A DNA stretch of 64,000 nucleotides from Podospora bellae-mahoneyi (lineage: Eukaryota; Ascomycota; Sordariomycetes; Sordariales; Podosporaceae): contig NC_085881.1 of NCBI RefSeq assembly GCF_035222275.1, positions 4,154,001 to 4,218,000 of the forward strand, read 5' to 3'. The translations under genes and the position numbers were made by a program. The notes below the pieces were generated by a model, which searched no databases, was not told where the DNA came from, and was given only the letters and a program-made list of their open reading frames with translations. Every line of letters starts with the position of its first letter. The stretch's first letter is position 1. Below are positions 22,635 to 34,762 of the stretch, piece after piece.

Positions 22635-24358
22635 TGTGTCTGATTTGAATTGGTAAAAGACTGGGGAGACGGGTCGAGAGTGAGATGTGAGAGGAGGAGA
22701 ATATGCGGTGAAGAAGTAAGAAAAGAAGTGCTGTGGGACAGAGAGTTGGTTGGCTTTTTAAGCTACAGGTAACTGATAGACCCTCGACAGGCGCAAAAAA
22801 AAAAAAAAAAAAAGGTTCTGCCCCTCCTCGTCGCAAGGCAGCCTACCAGCAGAGTCGCATTAATGCAGCGCGGGGTCCTGCCCTTCCATCTGCCCCGCCA
22901 AAAAGTTGTGAACTGGAGCTTGGCATCCACACAACTGCGAAAAGATAGTGGGGTAGCAAGAACGGCGGAGACCCGGGACCCTGCCAAGCAAGGTGGGGCC
23001 GTTATGCGTTCAACGGCGAGCTCTCTCTGCCGGCCTGCCCGGCCCGAGGGGTATCCATCCCGGGGGTCTTTCTTCCAGGCACGCCAGGTTCCCGCTCATT
23101 AACATTTGGCCTCTCAAACTTCTTTTCTGTATGCGTTTCTATAAGGTGTGGGCGATTGTGTCAAAAGCTCCTTCTGGCCCGTCTAGTTGTGAATGTTCGC
23201 TTGACAGTTGCTGAGAGTGTGCCTTCTCATCATACAATCACCAATCACGAAACATATAGGCAGATAGGTAGTCACACGATAGCTATCTCTTCCTTCTAAC
23301 CTTAGCCTCAGCCCCGGCTTTGACACAGGGCTGTCGGGAGCTCATGGCGGGGTACCCCCACCATAAAGTGCCGTTACGCAAGGAGAAGCTCTCACAAACT
23401 ACGCCAATGACAGCGTGGAGGTCATGAACAACCCCCGCGGAACCTCCGTGGACATAAATGGCCTATAAAAGCCCTCTTGCCCCTTTTTCAAGCAACCCGT
23501 CCTTTTGTAAACTTGTTCATCTCATCCTGAAGCCAAACACAGCTGTCACAAAGCAAAGACACGAACGCGTGGAGACAGGCATACCAACAGCAGCTCTTTA
23601 CCGCCAGTCTGCAACGCTGAGGCCCTTCCCTTCCGCTATCGGGCTGTGTTTCGTCGGAACAAGCTGCTTTATCAGTTTCCGTCTCCTCGACGAGCTTATC
23701 TCTCCTTTTCGCAAGCACCTTCGCCAGCAGCCAGAGCCACAATGCATTGTGTCATTGTTCCCCGAAGTCGGGACCGTTCTTTACTTCTGCCCCAAGGTTA
23801 TCAACGGCCTTGGGGTTTGAGGGGGGTTGCTCTTTGTCCAGTCGGACGCTCCGCAATTGACTTTCTCTTAGTCAACAGATGGCGCTCCTTGCCAGCAACT
23901 GCCAACGCGTGACCGCATCACCTTCCAAATAACTCGTTTTCAGGTGTCATCCCGAGTTCATCTGCTGCCTGACCAGTGAGCGTTTGGGTAAAGCGGCGGT
24001 TCGGTTGCCGATGGAAGGATTGATGTGACGACGAAAAAGCCGATCCGAACTCACCCGCTTCCGGGATGCTCACCGGCCACCGGAGCTCATTTTTGAGAAG
24101 TAACAATCGGGTTTTGTTTTTTGAACTCGAAACGTATTTTCGTAAATTTTGACTCACGGTGGCGGTAAAGCTACCGAGACACAGTATTGAGCCTTGTTCG
24201 CCATCAGTTGGGAAATAGGAAGGTGTATAAAACGCCCCCAGGTTCTCCACCAAGGAACAACCCTATTTCAACCTACCGGCACTCAAGTAGACAAACCTGC
24301 CTCGAACTTGCCGAAATTCTCGATTTAGTTCAGTTCGAAATTCAACAGGGCCGGCAGA
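22635..24358. other. Intergenic between divergent SET and asparaginase genes, no gene confirmed
   Basis: 1.7 kb. A run of about 19 A lies near 22795-22813. A good TATA box (TATAAAAG) at 23463-23470 has no recognised gene directly after it; the first ATG downstream in a CACA context is at 23741 and opens only a 56-codon frame. A second TATA box at 24226 serves the asparaginase gene. Confidence 0.5.
24226..24232 (+). promoter_or_regulatory. TATA box of the asparaginase gene
   Basis: TATAAAA lies 133 bp upstream of the start codon at 24359 and on the same strand. The spacing leaves room for a leader of roughly 100 bases. The functional role is inferred from sequence and position. Confidence 0.5.
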
Positions 24359-26450
24359 ATGGGCGGCGTCACTTTCATGGAGGGCAACCCGGGCCGGAAG
24401 TTCCCCGAGTCCCGGGTCCTCATCATCATGACCGGCGGCACGATTTGTATGCAGCCCTCCGTTGATGGCCTCGTCCCAATGAGCGGCTTTCTCGAACTTG
24501 CCATGGCTCCCCGACCTTCCTTCAACGACAGCACGGCTCCGTCCAGTAAGCATACCTTACCTTTATCACCCTCAGTTCTACACGTTGACTAACCCCCCAT
24601 CACAGCCAATATAACAGCTTACACAAAAGAAGGCCACAAACTCACCCTATCCTCCCTCCGGACCCCCACCTCAGCCTATTGCAAACACATCCGCTACTCC
24701 ATCCTCGAGTTCTCCCCCCTCCTCGACTCCTCTAGCATCGCATCAGCAGGGTGGACAGACATCGCCCTCACCATCCAGCAAAACTACCACCTCTTTGACG
24801 GCTTCGTCATCCTCCACGGCACCGACTCGCTAGCTTACACCGCTTCGGCCCTGTCGTTCATGCTCTCTGATCTCGGCAAACCAGTCATCCTCACCGGCTC
24901 CCAGGCCTCAATCTTTGCCCTCCAATCCGACGCCGTCGACAATTTACTGGGCAGTCTCATCATCGCAGGCACATTCACCATCCCGGAAGTCTGCCTTTTT
25001 TTCCATCACACTTTGTTCAGAGGGAACCGCACAACAAAAGTCTCGGCCTCAAGCTTCGAAGCGTTCGACTCCCCCAACTCTGACCCCCTGGCGAAGGTGA
25101 CAAGTTTGGGAGTAGATGTAAACTGGGGTTTAGTCCGGCGCCCAACCCGCATCAAAGAATTCAACGTCACCAAAACCCTCGACACGACTCACGTTGCCTC
25201 GCTTCGCATCTTTCCCGGCATCTGGCCTCAGCTGGTCGACTCTGTCCTTCGTGTCCCTGACCTGAGGGGTTTGGTTCTCGAGACGTTTGGCATGGGTAAT
25301 GCGCCGGGGGGTGTGGATGGGCATCTCACAAAGGCGATCAAACAGGCGGTTGAGAGGGGGATTGTCATTGTCAATGTCAGCCAGTGTACTAATGGGTTTG
25401 TGAGCCCGTTGTACGCGCCGGGGACGGCGCTGGGGAGGGCGGGGGTGGTGTTTGGGGGGGATTTGACAACGGAGGCGGCGTTGACGAAGCTGAGTTATTT
25501 GCTGGCGTTGAAGGATAGGGGGACGGTTGGGTTGGAGGAGGTGAAGGAGATGATGGGACGGAGTTTGAGGGGGGAGATGACGGAGTTGAGGGTTGCGAGC
25601 TTTGTTCACCCGGCTGGGGTGGTGGAGGAAGATGTGGTGGGGAAGATTACGGCTGCGGGTAGGTGTTTTTTTTTATTGTTGATTTTCACATTTCTCTTGA
25701 GCGGTTAATCCTAACTGATTTATTTTTCTGTCTACAGAATCAGCCTTTACAGCCCTAGGCTACGCAATCAGCAACGGCGACCTCCGCACCGTACGGGAGC
25801 TTTTGGAAGGGGACGAGTTCAACCACCAGCTCCTCAAAAAAGCGGACTACGCTGGCAACACGGCCGTTCATCTTGCCGCTGTCGGGCCCGAGCCAAAGAT
25901 CCTCAGGGAGGTCCTCGAGCGGGGCGCTAGCGTACACGTCAGGAACCGGGCGAACAACACGCCGCTTTATTTGGCGGAAAAAATGGTTGCCAGCGGGACG
26001 ACGCCGAAGAGCGAGGAGTGTGTCGGTTTGTTGAAGGAGGCGGGGGGCCATCTGTGGTTGGAGAATGAGGAGAGCATGGCTAATAGCCGGAGGGGGTCTG
26101 TGGGTGTCAGGGAGAATGGAAATGGAGTTAACGCCAAACCAGCCGAGGAGAAGTTGACTTTGGAAGTGGAGGCTCCTCTCCTTGGTGACCCAGAGAGTTT
26201 TCTCTGGGGGGGTGCAACGGAGAAGGTCCGTCAGGAACACGACGCTGTGTGGAAGAACGCGATGGAGAGAGTTCGCAAGGAGCAGGATTCTGTCATTGAA
26301 AGAGCACGCAAGGAGCTGGATGCCAAATTGAGGCAGGAACTCGCAATGGTCGAGGTTGAGAGGGCCAGGCTGCTGAAAATTGGGGATACGCCGAATGTGC
26401 AGGGTGGTGCTGACGATATCGAGTCGACAACGGGAAAGATCGTCAACTGA
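24359..26450 (+). CDS. Type I L-asparaginase / lysophospholipase-like protein with ankyrin repeats
   Basis: Exons 24359-24545, 24606-25658 and 25738-26450 (introns 60 and 79 nt) encode 650 residues. The asparaginase domain carries the nucleophile motif MTGGTI at residues 24-29 and the second catalytic motif HGTDS near residue 133, followed by the PVILTGSQ block. Domain two contains VLETFGMGNAP and VSQCTNG. After the second splice come ankyrin repeats (GNTAVHLAA, NNTPLYLAE). The C-terminal ~100 residues are charged and predicted coiled coil (many Arg/Glu, RVRKEQDSVIERARKELD). Related 60-kDa animal proteins hydrolyse asparagine and lysophospholipids. All catalytic Thr residues visible here look intact, so an active cytosolic enzyme is likely. 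The coiled-coil tail is an extra relative to simple asparaginases. Confidence 0.92.
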
Positions 26451-29217
26451 GGGGTATACCCGAGCTCCGTGGTGATTTGGTTGGAGATGTTTTCTTGGGG
26501 TCTGAATCTGGAGACAGCGTACATGCTTCATGTAGACGTCTATGCCCAAGTTTTTGGCCATATGATATGTGGTTTCGTTTGGTTGGTTGAACATGCAAGA
26601 AATTATCTACCGATAGGTAGATCGGGTCCGTTTTTTGGGTCTTGTTTGCGGGTAGTATCTAGATAGATCAGATGCTCAAGAGTTCGGGGCGGCCTTTTCG
26701 TGAGCTGCTCTGTTTTGTTTTACATGTCAGTAGATGTTAACCAATCGTTAGTTTTCAACCGCGAGGCTGCAGCCTGAAGACCATCAATGGGGGCTAAAAG
26801 ACCCCATACTACCGGCAGGCTACCGATGTAAAGGCCTCATCACACGCAGACGCAAGTCTATACATGTGCACTTTCACTCACTTGCAGCTTACAAACCTAT
26901 GCATACCTAGGGCGAGCGGCCGATCAGGGGGGGGTAGTACGAAAACTTGTAGTTCGCTTGAGGAGCTGGCCTGGTTCATGAGTAGGTCTTTTCCCACACC
27001 ACCTCAGATGCAGCTCACCCTCCATGGGGCTGGTTGCCTCGCCCAGCTTCGGCACGAGTAAGGTACCCGGGCTTTGGTGTTCATCTGTGAGGTGGGTGTT
27101 CAGCTGCAAGGCCTGCAGGATCAGGATTGGAAAATCAGAAAGTGGGCCGGTTGGATAGGTGGCCTTGTGGAGGTGGCCGCCGGTTGATGTAAGTGACGAC
27201 TGGATGGGAAAGGAAGGCTGGGCTTTGCCCATATGTGCTTCAGGGTGCATTCATCTTCAAGAGTTTGAACTTTAGTTGAATCGAGGGCAATGGCCTTATT
27301 TCAGCTCAAAGCGGCCGCTGAGGCTGGAGATGACGGTTTTGTTTATGGAGGGAATGGGATGCCTCCAGTGGCTCGTGGTTGTTGTGGCTGTTGCTCATGC
27401 CTTAAGCATATCCTTTTGCCTCTTGACCCGGAGTGTGCCTGGATGACTAGGTAGGTATGAGTCCTTGAGAGTTTTCTTTTTTGCCTTGAATCCTACGGGG
27501 AAAATAAGTTCAGGTGATGAGGAATAAGAGGAGCCGATGCTAAGCTTGAGGTTCCTATAGCCTTGCATGATGGGATTCTGAGGGTGCTGGGATGGTGTGT
27601 GGTGGTGCATAACCGAGGAACGTTGACTAACGGAATCCGCCCAGGATGACACACTGAGTAGATAGTGCCTTCCCTTCTAGGTGTCGAATGGTGGCCCAGG
27701 TGATGACTTGCAGGCAGTGACAGGCACCGGCAACCTCTTTGTGAGGGATTGCGGTGACTAAATCAAGAAGTGTCATTGTTATACTTCTTTCAGTAACACC
27801 CCTTCCTCTTGGTTGAGCCTCATCTATCGCAGAGACCACCTTCTTTGAAAACAAGCTATCACCACATATCAATGAACATTCGGTCAGAAAAAACTCACTC
27901 ACATGCCGCCTGACCTTTTCGACTTTGCTGTTGTTGCCTAGGCCATGTTCGACCGAGATCACCGGCAGCCTATATCATTCTCTGTGTCAGGTAGGTGTTG
28001 CTTCCATACCTGGTACTGTTCACTTGCAAAAGAAGGGTTCACCACAGGACGTGACTAGGTTCTCGGTGAGTGCCACAGCATACGATGCTGCTTTTCCACT
28101 CTTGAAGCTGCTTGCATGTCCGAGGTGGGGGACGCTTTGCAGCAGAGCGTGCAGTTGGGCCTTTGTTGTTGGTTCGACCCTTCATCCACCACACCAACGA
28201 TCGTCCAGAATCACCTCTCGGTCCCCTGCATCAGGGCCCTTTGGGCCGCAGGCTATCGGGCTTGTCGAAAAGCAGTCAAAATAAAGCGGGAAAGGCAGCC
28301 ATTCCCTAAACTTACCACTTCCCTGGGTCACCCGGGGCTGGTATCACTCTACCCAAGTCCCACAGGAGCGATATCACCGTGGCCTCACTGCGGGTCGGAC
28401 TAGGCCGGCCTATGTAGCGACCTTTGGTGTTGTTTCTCCTCATCACCGGCCTCCGCGACGGAGCGCGTTTTGCGGGGTTTACACTGCACAGGCAAGCAAC
28501 ACTGCAATTGTTTGTTTGTTGTGGTCTGTTCTCAACCGGTCCAGTAACTGCGCAAGTGGTTCTCTATGGATTCCAGAGGACCCGGGGGAATGGCTTGTAC
28601 TAGAATATCAAGACGAACGTGGGTTAAGCATGTGACACAGCAGAGACGCAAGACAGAAATCTCTGCCACTTCTTTGCGGGAGACAAAACACTAGCCATGC
28701 TGCTACCCGAGCACCTCTCCCCCAGAAAGTTGATCTCTGTGTGGCCACACCATTTCTCGTGAACGTATTGCCACAAGAGAGGCAAGCACGATGAGTTTGG
28801 CACCCGCTGATCCAGAAAACCGGAAAAAGAGGACAAAGACTGGCATGAGCGAGTGTTTTCCCCGGTTTCTTCTCTGTAAGGCTGATTTGCGGATTTGGCT
28901 GCTGCCCAAGGGGGTAGTTAAGCATGGCCCGCGTAATGGGTAAGGCGACCTCTTCTTTTCTTCCTACCTAGGTAGGCTTCATGCACGTCTCTGCTCTGGT
29001 TTCTCGGCCTAGGAGTATTAAAGGGCTCTGCTTCCTCCAGACTTTCTTCTTCTGGATTGAGTACTTGCAGGAAGGCTCTCGACCGCAGCCAACAGCTTGA
29101 CAGAGGCCTCAATACCTCCAGAGCCAACTCCTCACGGCCCATTTAACAGCGGCTCGTTGGTGAAGTCGGTTTTCTCTTCTCTCTTCTTCTTTCTCTACAC
29201 AGGATTCTTCAGACAAT
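26451..29217. other. Intergenic 2.8 kb, no gene seen
   Basis: Open frames reach only about 110 codons, mostly from non-ATG starts, without splice-consistent extension or motifs. A palindromic CCTACCTAGGTAGG lies near 28964-28978. The right end holds the pyrimidine-rich leader of the BCS1-like gene. Confidence 0.5.
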
Positions 29218-31322
29218 ATGGACTTCTCCCACCTCCTTCGGACGGCGCTGCCTCCGTTTGTTGGTAATATGAGCGCAGAAGACAACAATGCCACCCAGAA
29301 TATCGTCGAAACCCTCACGCCACTGCTCGGTTTGCAGTTCAACCCATTTTTGAATCTGTTCATGATTTTCTACGACTTGGCCGGCGGTCGCCTCGGCACA
29401 CTGGGTTTAAACCCAGCGTATATTCTGACCTCATTTGGACTGGCTTGGGCTTTCAACAAGACGTGGGTGCATATCTCCGCAAACGTCATGTCAATTCTGG
29501 GAAGGTATTTTACCGCCTCGGTTCAGGTCAACAGCGGGGATAACATCTACGACCACCTGATGAAGTTCCTCGCCAACCGGCAGGACATGACCGAATCTCG
29601 CTCTCTGACGGCAGAGACGTGGTTCAAGCCAACATCAGAAGAGGCGGACGAGGCAGACTTGTTCCGGACCAAAATCTCGCCCGACGGCGAAGGGGTCAAC
29701 CTCAATTTCTCCAACCAAGAGTCCAAGTGCCCCCCTCGTTTTACGCCCGCAATCGGACTGCACAACTTTTGGTTCCGGGGCAAGTATTTCGCGCTGAGCC
29801 GGCAGCAGGAGACGCTGCACACAGACAACAGCTGGGGCGGCTCGCAGTACAGGGACAGGGAGTCACTTGTTCTGTCCTGCTACGGCCGTTCGCCTGAGCC
29901 TATCAAGCGCCTTCTCGAGCATGCGAAGCAAGAGTACTACAGCGAACACAACGCCAGGACCATTGTCAAACGTCCGGCTTCACAGAGCATGAGGAGCTAT
30001 GGTGGCCGGCACAGCTGGTCCATGGTGGCAAATCGGCCGGTTCGCCCCATGAAGACGGTGGTACTGGATGAGAAGCAAAAGTTGCAAGTGCTTTACGACA
30101 TGAACGAGTACCTCCACCCTTCTACTCCGCGATGGTAAGTATTTCTCTCACGAACCGCATCATATGGAATAATATTCTAACTCTCTATTTCAGGTATGCA
30201 AATCGCGGTATTCCCCTCCGTCGAGGCTATCTTTTCCACGGCCCGCCAGGGACAGGCAAAACGTCGCTGTCCTTTGCCCTGGCCGGTGTGTTTGGCCTTG
30301 ACATTTACGTTATCTCGCTCCTTGACCCGTCTCTAACCGAAGAAGACCTTTGTGCGCTCTTCAACTCCCTTCCGCGTCGCTGTGTGGTACTGCTCGAGGA
30401 CATTGACACAGCTGGACTTGCTCGCTCGGGCGACTCAACTCCTGCTTCTGAAGACGGCGACGACAGTGACGAGAAGTCCAAGGACAAGCCAAAGAAGGAC
30501 AAGGATGCCAAAGACAAAAAGTCTTCGGAATGGAACGTCGCCGACTTGGCCCGGGAGCTCAAAAAGCAGTCATCGAGTGAATCTACAGATAAGAAAGGCA
30601 TTTCACTCTCTGGCCTGCTTAATGCTATTGATGGCGTCGCCTCTCACGAGGGCCGGGTTTTGATCATGACAACTAACAAACCGGAGACACTCGATGAGGC
30701 TCTCATTCGCCCCGGGCGGGTCGATCTTCAAATCGCCTTTACCAACGCCACCAGGGAACAAACCTGTGAGTTGTTCAAGAGGATGTACGACGCCGACCGG
30801 ACCGCCACCACGCCTTTTCAAAAGGAGGACAGACCCCAGTCTACCGCCACCACCCGTCTCCGCTCCCGCCTCGCCTTCTTCCGTTCTCCCTCCAACAAAA
30901 TCACAAGGACCATCTCCGCCCCGGTCGTTCGTCAGCTTCCCCTCAATGACAACAGCGGCGAGAAAGACGGCAACCTAACCGACACATCGGTCACCACAAC
31001 AGCAGTCGACCTCGACTCTGACCTCTGCTCCCTCCCCTCCTCTGCCTCCCCAACAAAGATATCTTTTGCCCCGGAGGAAGTCAACAAGCTCCTCGCCGAG
31101 GAGATTGACGACCTGAAACCCATCACCCCGGAAGAACTCGACAAGATCGCGCAGGGCTTTGCCTCCAAGATCCCGGAGGGGCAGTTCTCGCCTGCTGAAC
31201 TGCAAGGGTTTCTGCTCAAGAGGAAGAGGGAGCCGAGAAGGGCGCTGAGGGAGGTGGGTGTTTGGGTCGAAGGGACGCTGGAGCAGAAGAAGAGCAAGAC
31301 CAAGGTCGTTAGGGTGCAATGA
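29218..31322 (+). CDS. BCS1-like AAA+ ATPase
   Basis: Exons 29218-30134 and 30194-31322 (59-nt intron, GTAAGT donor) encode 681 residues. The N-terminus has one membrane segment at about residues 57-80, followed by a BCS1_N-type region (ESRSLTAETWF, then FWFRGKYFALSRQQ and LVLSCYGRS). The AAA module has Walker A HGPPGTGKTS near 321, Walker B VVLLEDID near 371, sensor MTTNKPETLDEALIRPGRVD near 463-480. BCS1 translocates the folded Rieske protein across the inner mitochondrial membrane. Filamentous fungi carry several BCS1-like paralogues whose roles are mostly unknown. This one has a charged insert of about 50 residues between Walker B and sensor 1, and a 170-residue Ser/Thr-rich C-terminal extension, so I call it a paralogue and not BCS1 itself. 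Confidence 0.88.
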
Positions 31323-34300
31323 CTTGACGACAGAAAACCAGAAAGGCGCAATTTCCCTGGATGATTTCTTTTTGCTTTTTTACACTTAATATTCTCTAGT
31401 TTGTTGTCTTCATATTTTCCGCACCATGCGGGGACTTTCATTGAGCAGAGCGGGGGGCACAGACGCATACACGTGAGCAAAGATTGGGTTTCAGCAACGA
31501 TAGGATGTTTTTTCTCGGGGGTTAGGTTGGGTAGGTAGGTAGGTAGGTAGGTAGGAAGGATTTGGATATGGACATGGAAAGAGGATGGATGGATGGGGGG
31601 GCGTTGGGGTTTCCTTTTCCTTTTTGTTCATGACGGACGATCGGTATCTATCTATTGTGAAGTTTTGCTTTGTCTTCTTTTAGAAATGCAGAACATGAGA
31701 ATATGAGGTATATGAAGTTCCTTGCAAAACGACTCTCATCTCCAACCATTTTCTCGTACTCCAACTTGCCCCCTGGTCTAATCGAGTGGACTTTTCATCA
31801 TGTTTTGCTTTGCAGATCCCATCCCTCCTCCTTCTTCGACACGCTTCCTCATCCTAAACATACCGGAACACAAAAGCTGGTTTGGTCCCGTTTGCCGGGT
31901 TGGTCCCCAGGCCGGGGCCGGGGCCGGCTCGTCTCGGCTTTCGGCGGTCCCCACCACCCGCGTTCTGGTCCCAAACCCTCCCACCCGGTCCCGTCCAAAC
32001 TTATCACACAATGAATGTCTATTCTTTTTTGTTTTCTCACCAACAAATCCCAGGTCCCAAAGCCCTCCTCCGTTTTGCCTCGCTTATCCCGCTGCCCGTC
32101 CAGTTGGATCAAAGAAAAAAATTCAAGCTAGAAAGTAGTAGCACCGGCCGCTGCCGAGATTCATGCGTTAGCTATTACGGACCTACCGAACCTGAACCTC
32201 CCACATATGTAAAAAGTTCGGACGACGTAACTCCGGGATGGGTCAGCAATGGGGGAGTGTCTTGCGACTGGGAAGTGGTCCTATTGGTGGGCATGCAATC
32301 TTGCATGAACACTGAGATTCCCTGAGGATGGTGTTGTGGGATTTTCTTTACATCCACTGCCCCTAGTCTGATATTTTGTTGGGTTGGCATGGCTGGGAAG
32401 TTGAACCGGCAGGACGGCTCGGTAGAGATGACTGATTTGGGGTTGGGGTTTCTTGTGAGTAGTGTCTCCATTGTTACTAACTGGACGGCTCGGTACCTAT
32501 GGCCAACTTGGGACTGGGGCATAGTTGTGGGTGTTATGATGTACAGGGTGGTGCGGTATATCAGCTGTTAGCTATTTGTAACTTTGAAGGTTGGGTTGGG
32601 GGAGATGGCGAGGGGGTTTCCTATCTGACGATGGAGTTTTGTCCCGTAGGCGGGGGAGGAGGAAGGTTGGTAGGTAGGCATCAGCATGAAGCTGTTGACA
32701 CACCTGATCGTGATGAATGGTGCTAGCTTGGGATGGATGAGAAACGGTGGGATGACCATCAACTCCGTTGTCTTACTTTCAGTCCGAAGAACACGTCGAT
32801 GATAATAATGCTCATCCCGTCTCAAACCATCCTCCCAACCGGCCCGATCACGACCCAGACTTACCTCATGTTTCAACCGTCTGCCTACTTCCCCGGTCAG
32901 AGGGATTGAAGCTGACCCGAACGCACAATCGTGGCGTGAATTGATGCTTGACCTGATGTGCCTTGCAGATCCTCCACATTTTCTTCGAAACAATCGAAAC
33001 TTTGGGAGGAAGGAAGGACTGGTCGTCAGCTCCTACTGCAAGTGCGGCTGGGACCGCTACTTGCCTTGCCTTCTGTGGAGCGAGGCTTCGGTGTTGGAAA
33101 CTGTGGCGTTCTTTCCTTCAAAAGTGTGTGGTATCTGCGGTCGGGAGCACTTTCTTGCTCTCCTGGATTGTAGGTAAGGAAGGAACTTTGCGATCACCTC
33201 AACATAGAGAATAGAAGCTGTGTCTTCAGGGAAAAAGCCGATCATGAGTCTTCCTCAAGAAATTCGAATCCAATCATCCCAACTTCTACACCAAGCCAGC
33301 TTGGAATCCCGGCAACCAGTAACATCCCATAGCTCTACCACCTCCCCTCATTCAGGAACAGGAGGCCCAAACTGCCGTTTAAGGGGTAGAATTCCCAAGG
33401 TGGCACAGGTAGGTGGCCTTGCACCCACCCCAGCTTTCAACCTCACGTTGGCCTCAACTCAGAAACCACTGACTGGTTGGATCAACCCCCCAAGCCTCAA
33501 CAACAGAAAAACAGAAAAAAAACGAAAAAAAACAAAAACAAAAAATCTGGATGGAAGAAGACGGCTGGCTCTGTTACGCCGCGGGGTATCTCACCTACCG
33601 CGCAACAAAAAAACTCCTTATAATTCCTGCTCCAATGAGAAGCTCTGAAATGGGTCTTATATCAGCACAATCAAGCACCACCAAGACAAAACTACACCAA
33701 AAACCAACCTTCCTAATCCGTCCTAACTGGGATTATTACCCCACGAAAACTATCGTGCAGGAACGCGGTGAGAGGAAATTGTTCGTTGACTTGTCTGTGC
33801 CTGCATAATCGCTTGCGTTATGCCTATACATGCTTTAATCCGCCAACGCCAACCCAACGTGGGAAAGCCGGGGAGCGAAAATCATGCAAGGTAGCAAGCG
33901 AGCAATCGTCTTTTTCTTCATCCTTCTGTCGTACCGTGATGGTTTTGTTTTACTGCTGCCGTTGCTCTCGCTTCACGGGTGGGGTAAAAGGTGATGATGC
34001 GCATTTCTATGGAAAATGTGATGATAAGAATGCAACGGTGATCATCACGACAACTCTGTAACGGTGGCTCTCCCAGGAAATGAAATCTCTCATTCCGTTG
34101 ATTCCCGGGAAAAGTTGGTTGAAGAAGAGAGGCGAGTTGAAACATTTCCACCCCCTGAACTCCTGAAACTAACACCCCCACCACCACACCTCGACCTGAA
34201 AGGGAGAGCTCCCTATGATCTCGCCAAGCAGGGGTTGAAGAAACCCAAAAAAAAAAGGTGACAATACGACAAGCTTTTCTTCCATCACGAGAAAAATGAC

Positions 34301-34762
34301 AATGTTGCAGTGTCAAAGACACAAGCGATAAGTAAAACCGCGAGGGTGGTGATCCCGGTGGACGGGAAGGGAGGGGAGGTGAAACATCGTGACCGACTCG
34401 GCGGTGATTGATCCTTGAATGGGATGGTTACGGAGACTAAGTTCACTGTCACGATAAAAGTTTGTAGGCAAATTGCTTCAAAATATTTCAGATATTCTTT
34501 GTGCCTGCCTTGCTTATTGTGGTTGCAAAAAAAAAATGCTTGTATCCTTCCCAAGTGGTATCATATATGTCATTTCAATCCAGCCCAAAGTCATATCCCA
34601 CCCTCCTAGCAAAATCAAAAACGCCTTGCCCTTCAAGACGTGGTTTATCATCCCATCATTATATGTTCCCGCTTTGTAATCCCAAATCCAATAAACTCCA
34701 TGCCATGCTGATAGTATTGTCGGTGTAATGTGTGTGCGTAAAATGCAATCTGATCCGATGCC
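31323..34762. other. Intergenic 3.4 kb, no gene seen
   Basis: A (GTAG)n tract lies at about 31533-31553. A GGACGGCTCGGTA direct repeat occurs near 32412 and 32482. A-rich tracts lie near 33506-33545. Open frames are short, several start at GTG, and none shows similarity I recognise. Confidence 0.5.

Noticed and set aside
28170-28180. GGTTCGACCCT resembling a tRNA B box
   Set aside because: No matching A box or acceptor-stem pairing at the right distance. A similar hit at 45841 (GGTTCGATTC) fails the same test.
28608-28925. 105-codon minus-strand frame with a proper ATG
   Set aside because: No motif, no neighbouring exon joins in frame. Length is within chance for this base composition.
33220-33648. 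142-codon plus-strand frame, Lys-rich middle
   Set aside because: It starts at GTG and the Lys-rich part is the translation of an A-rich tract. No other support.
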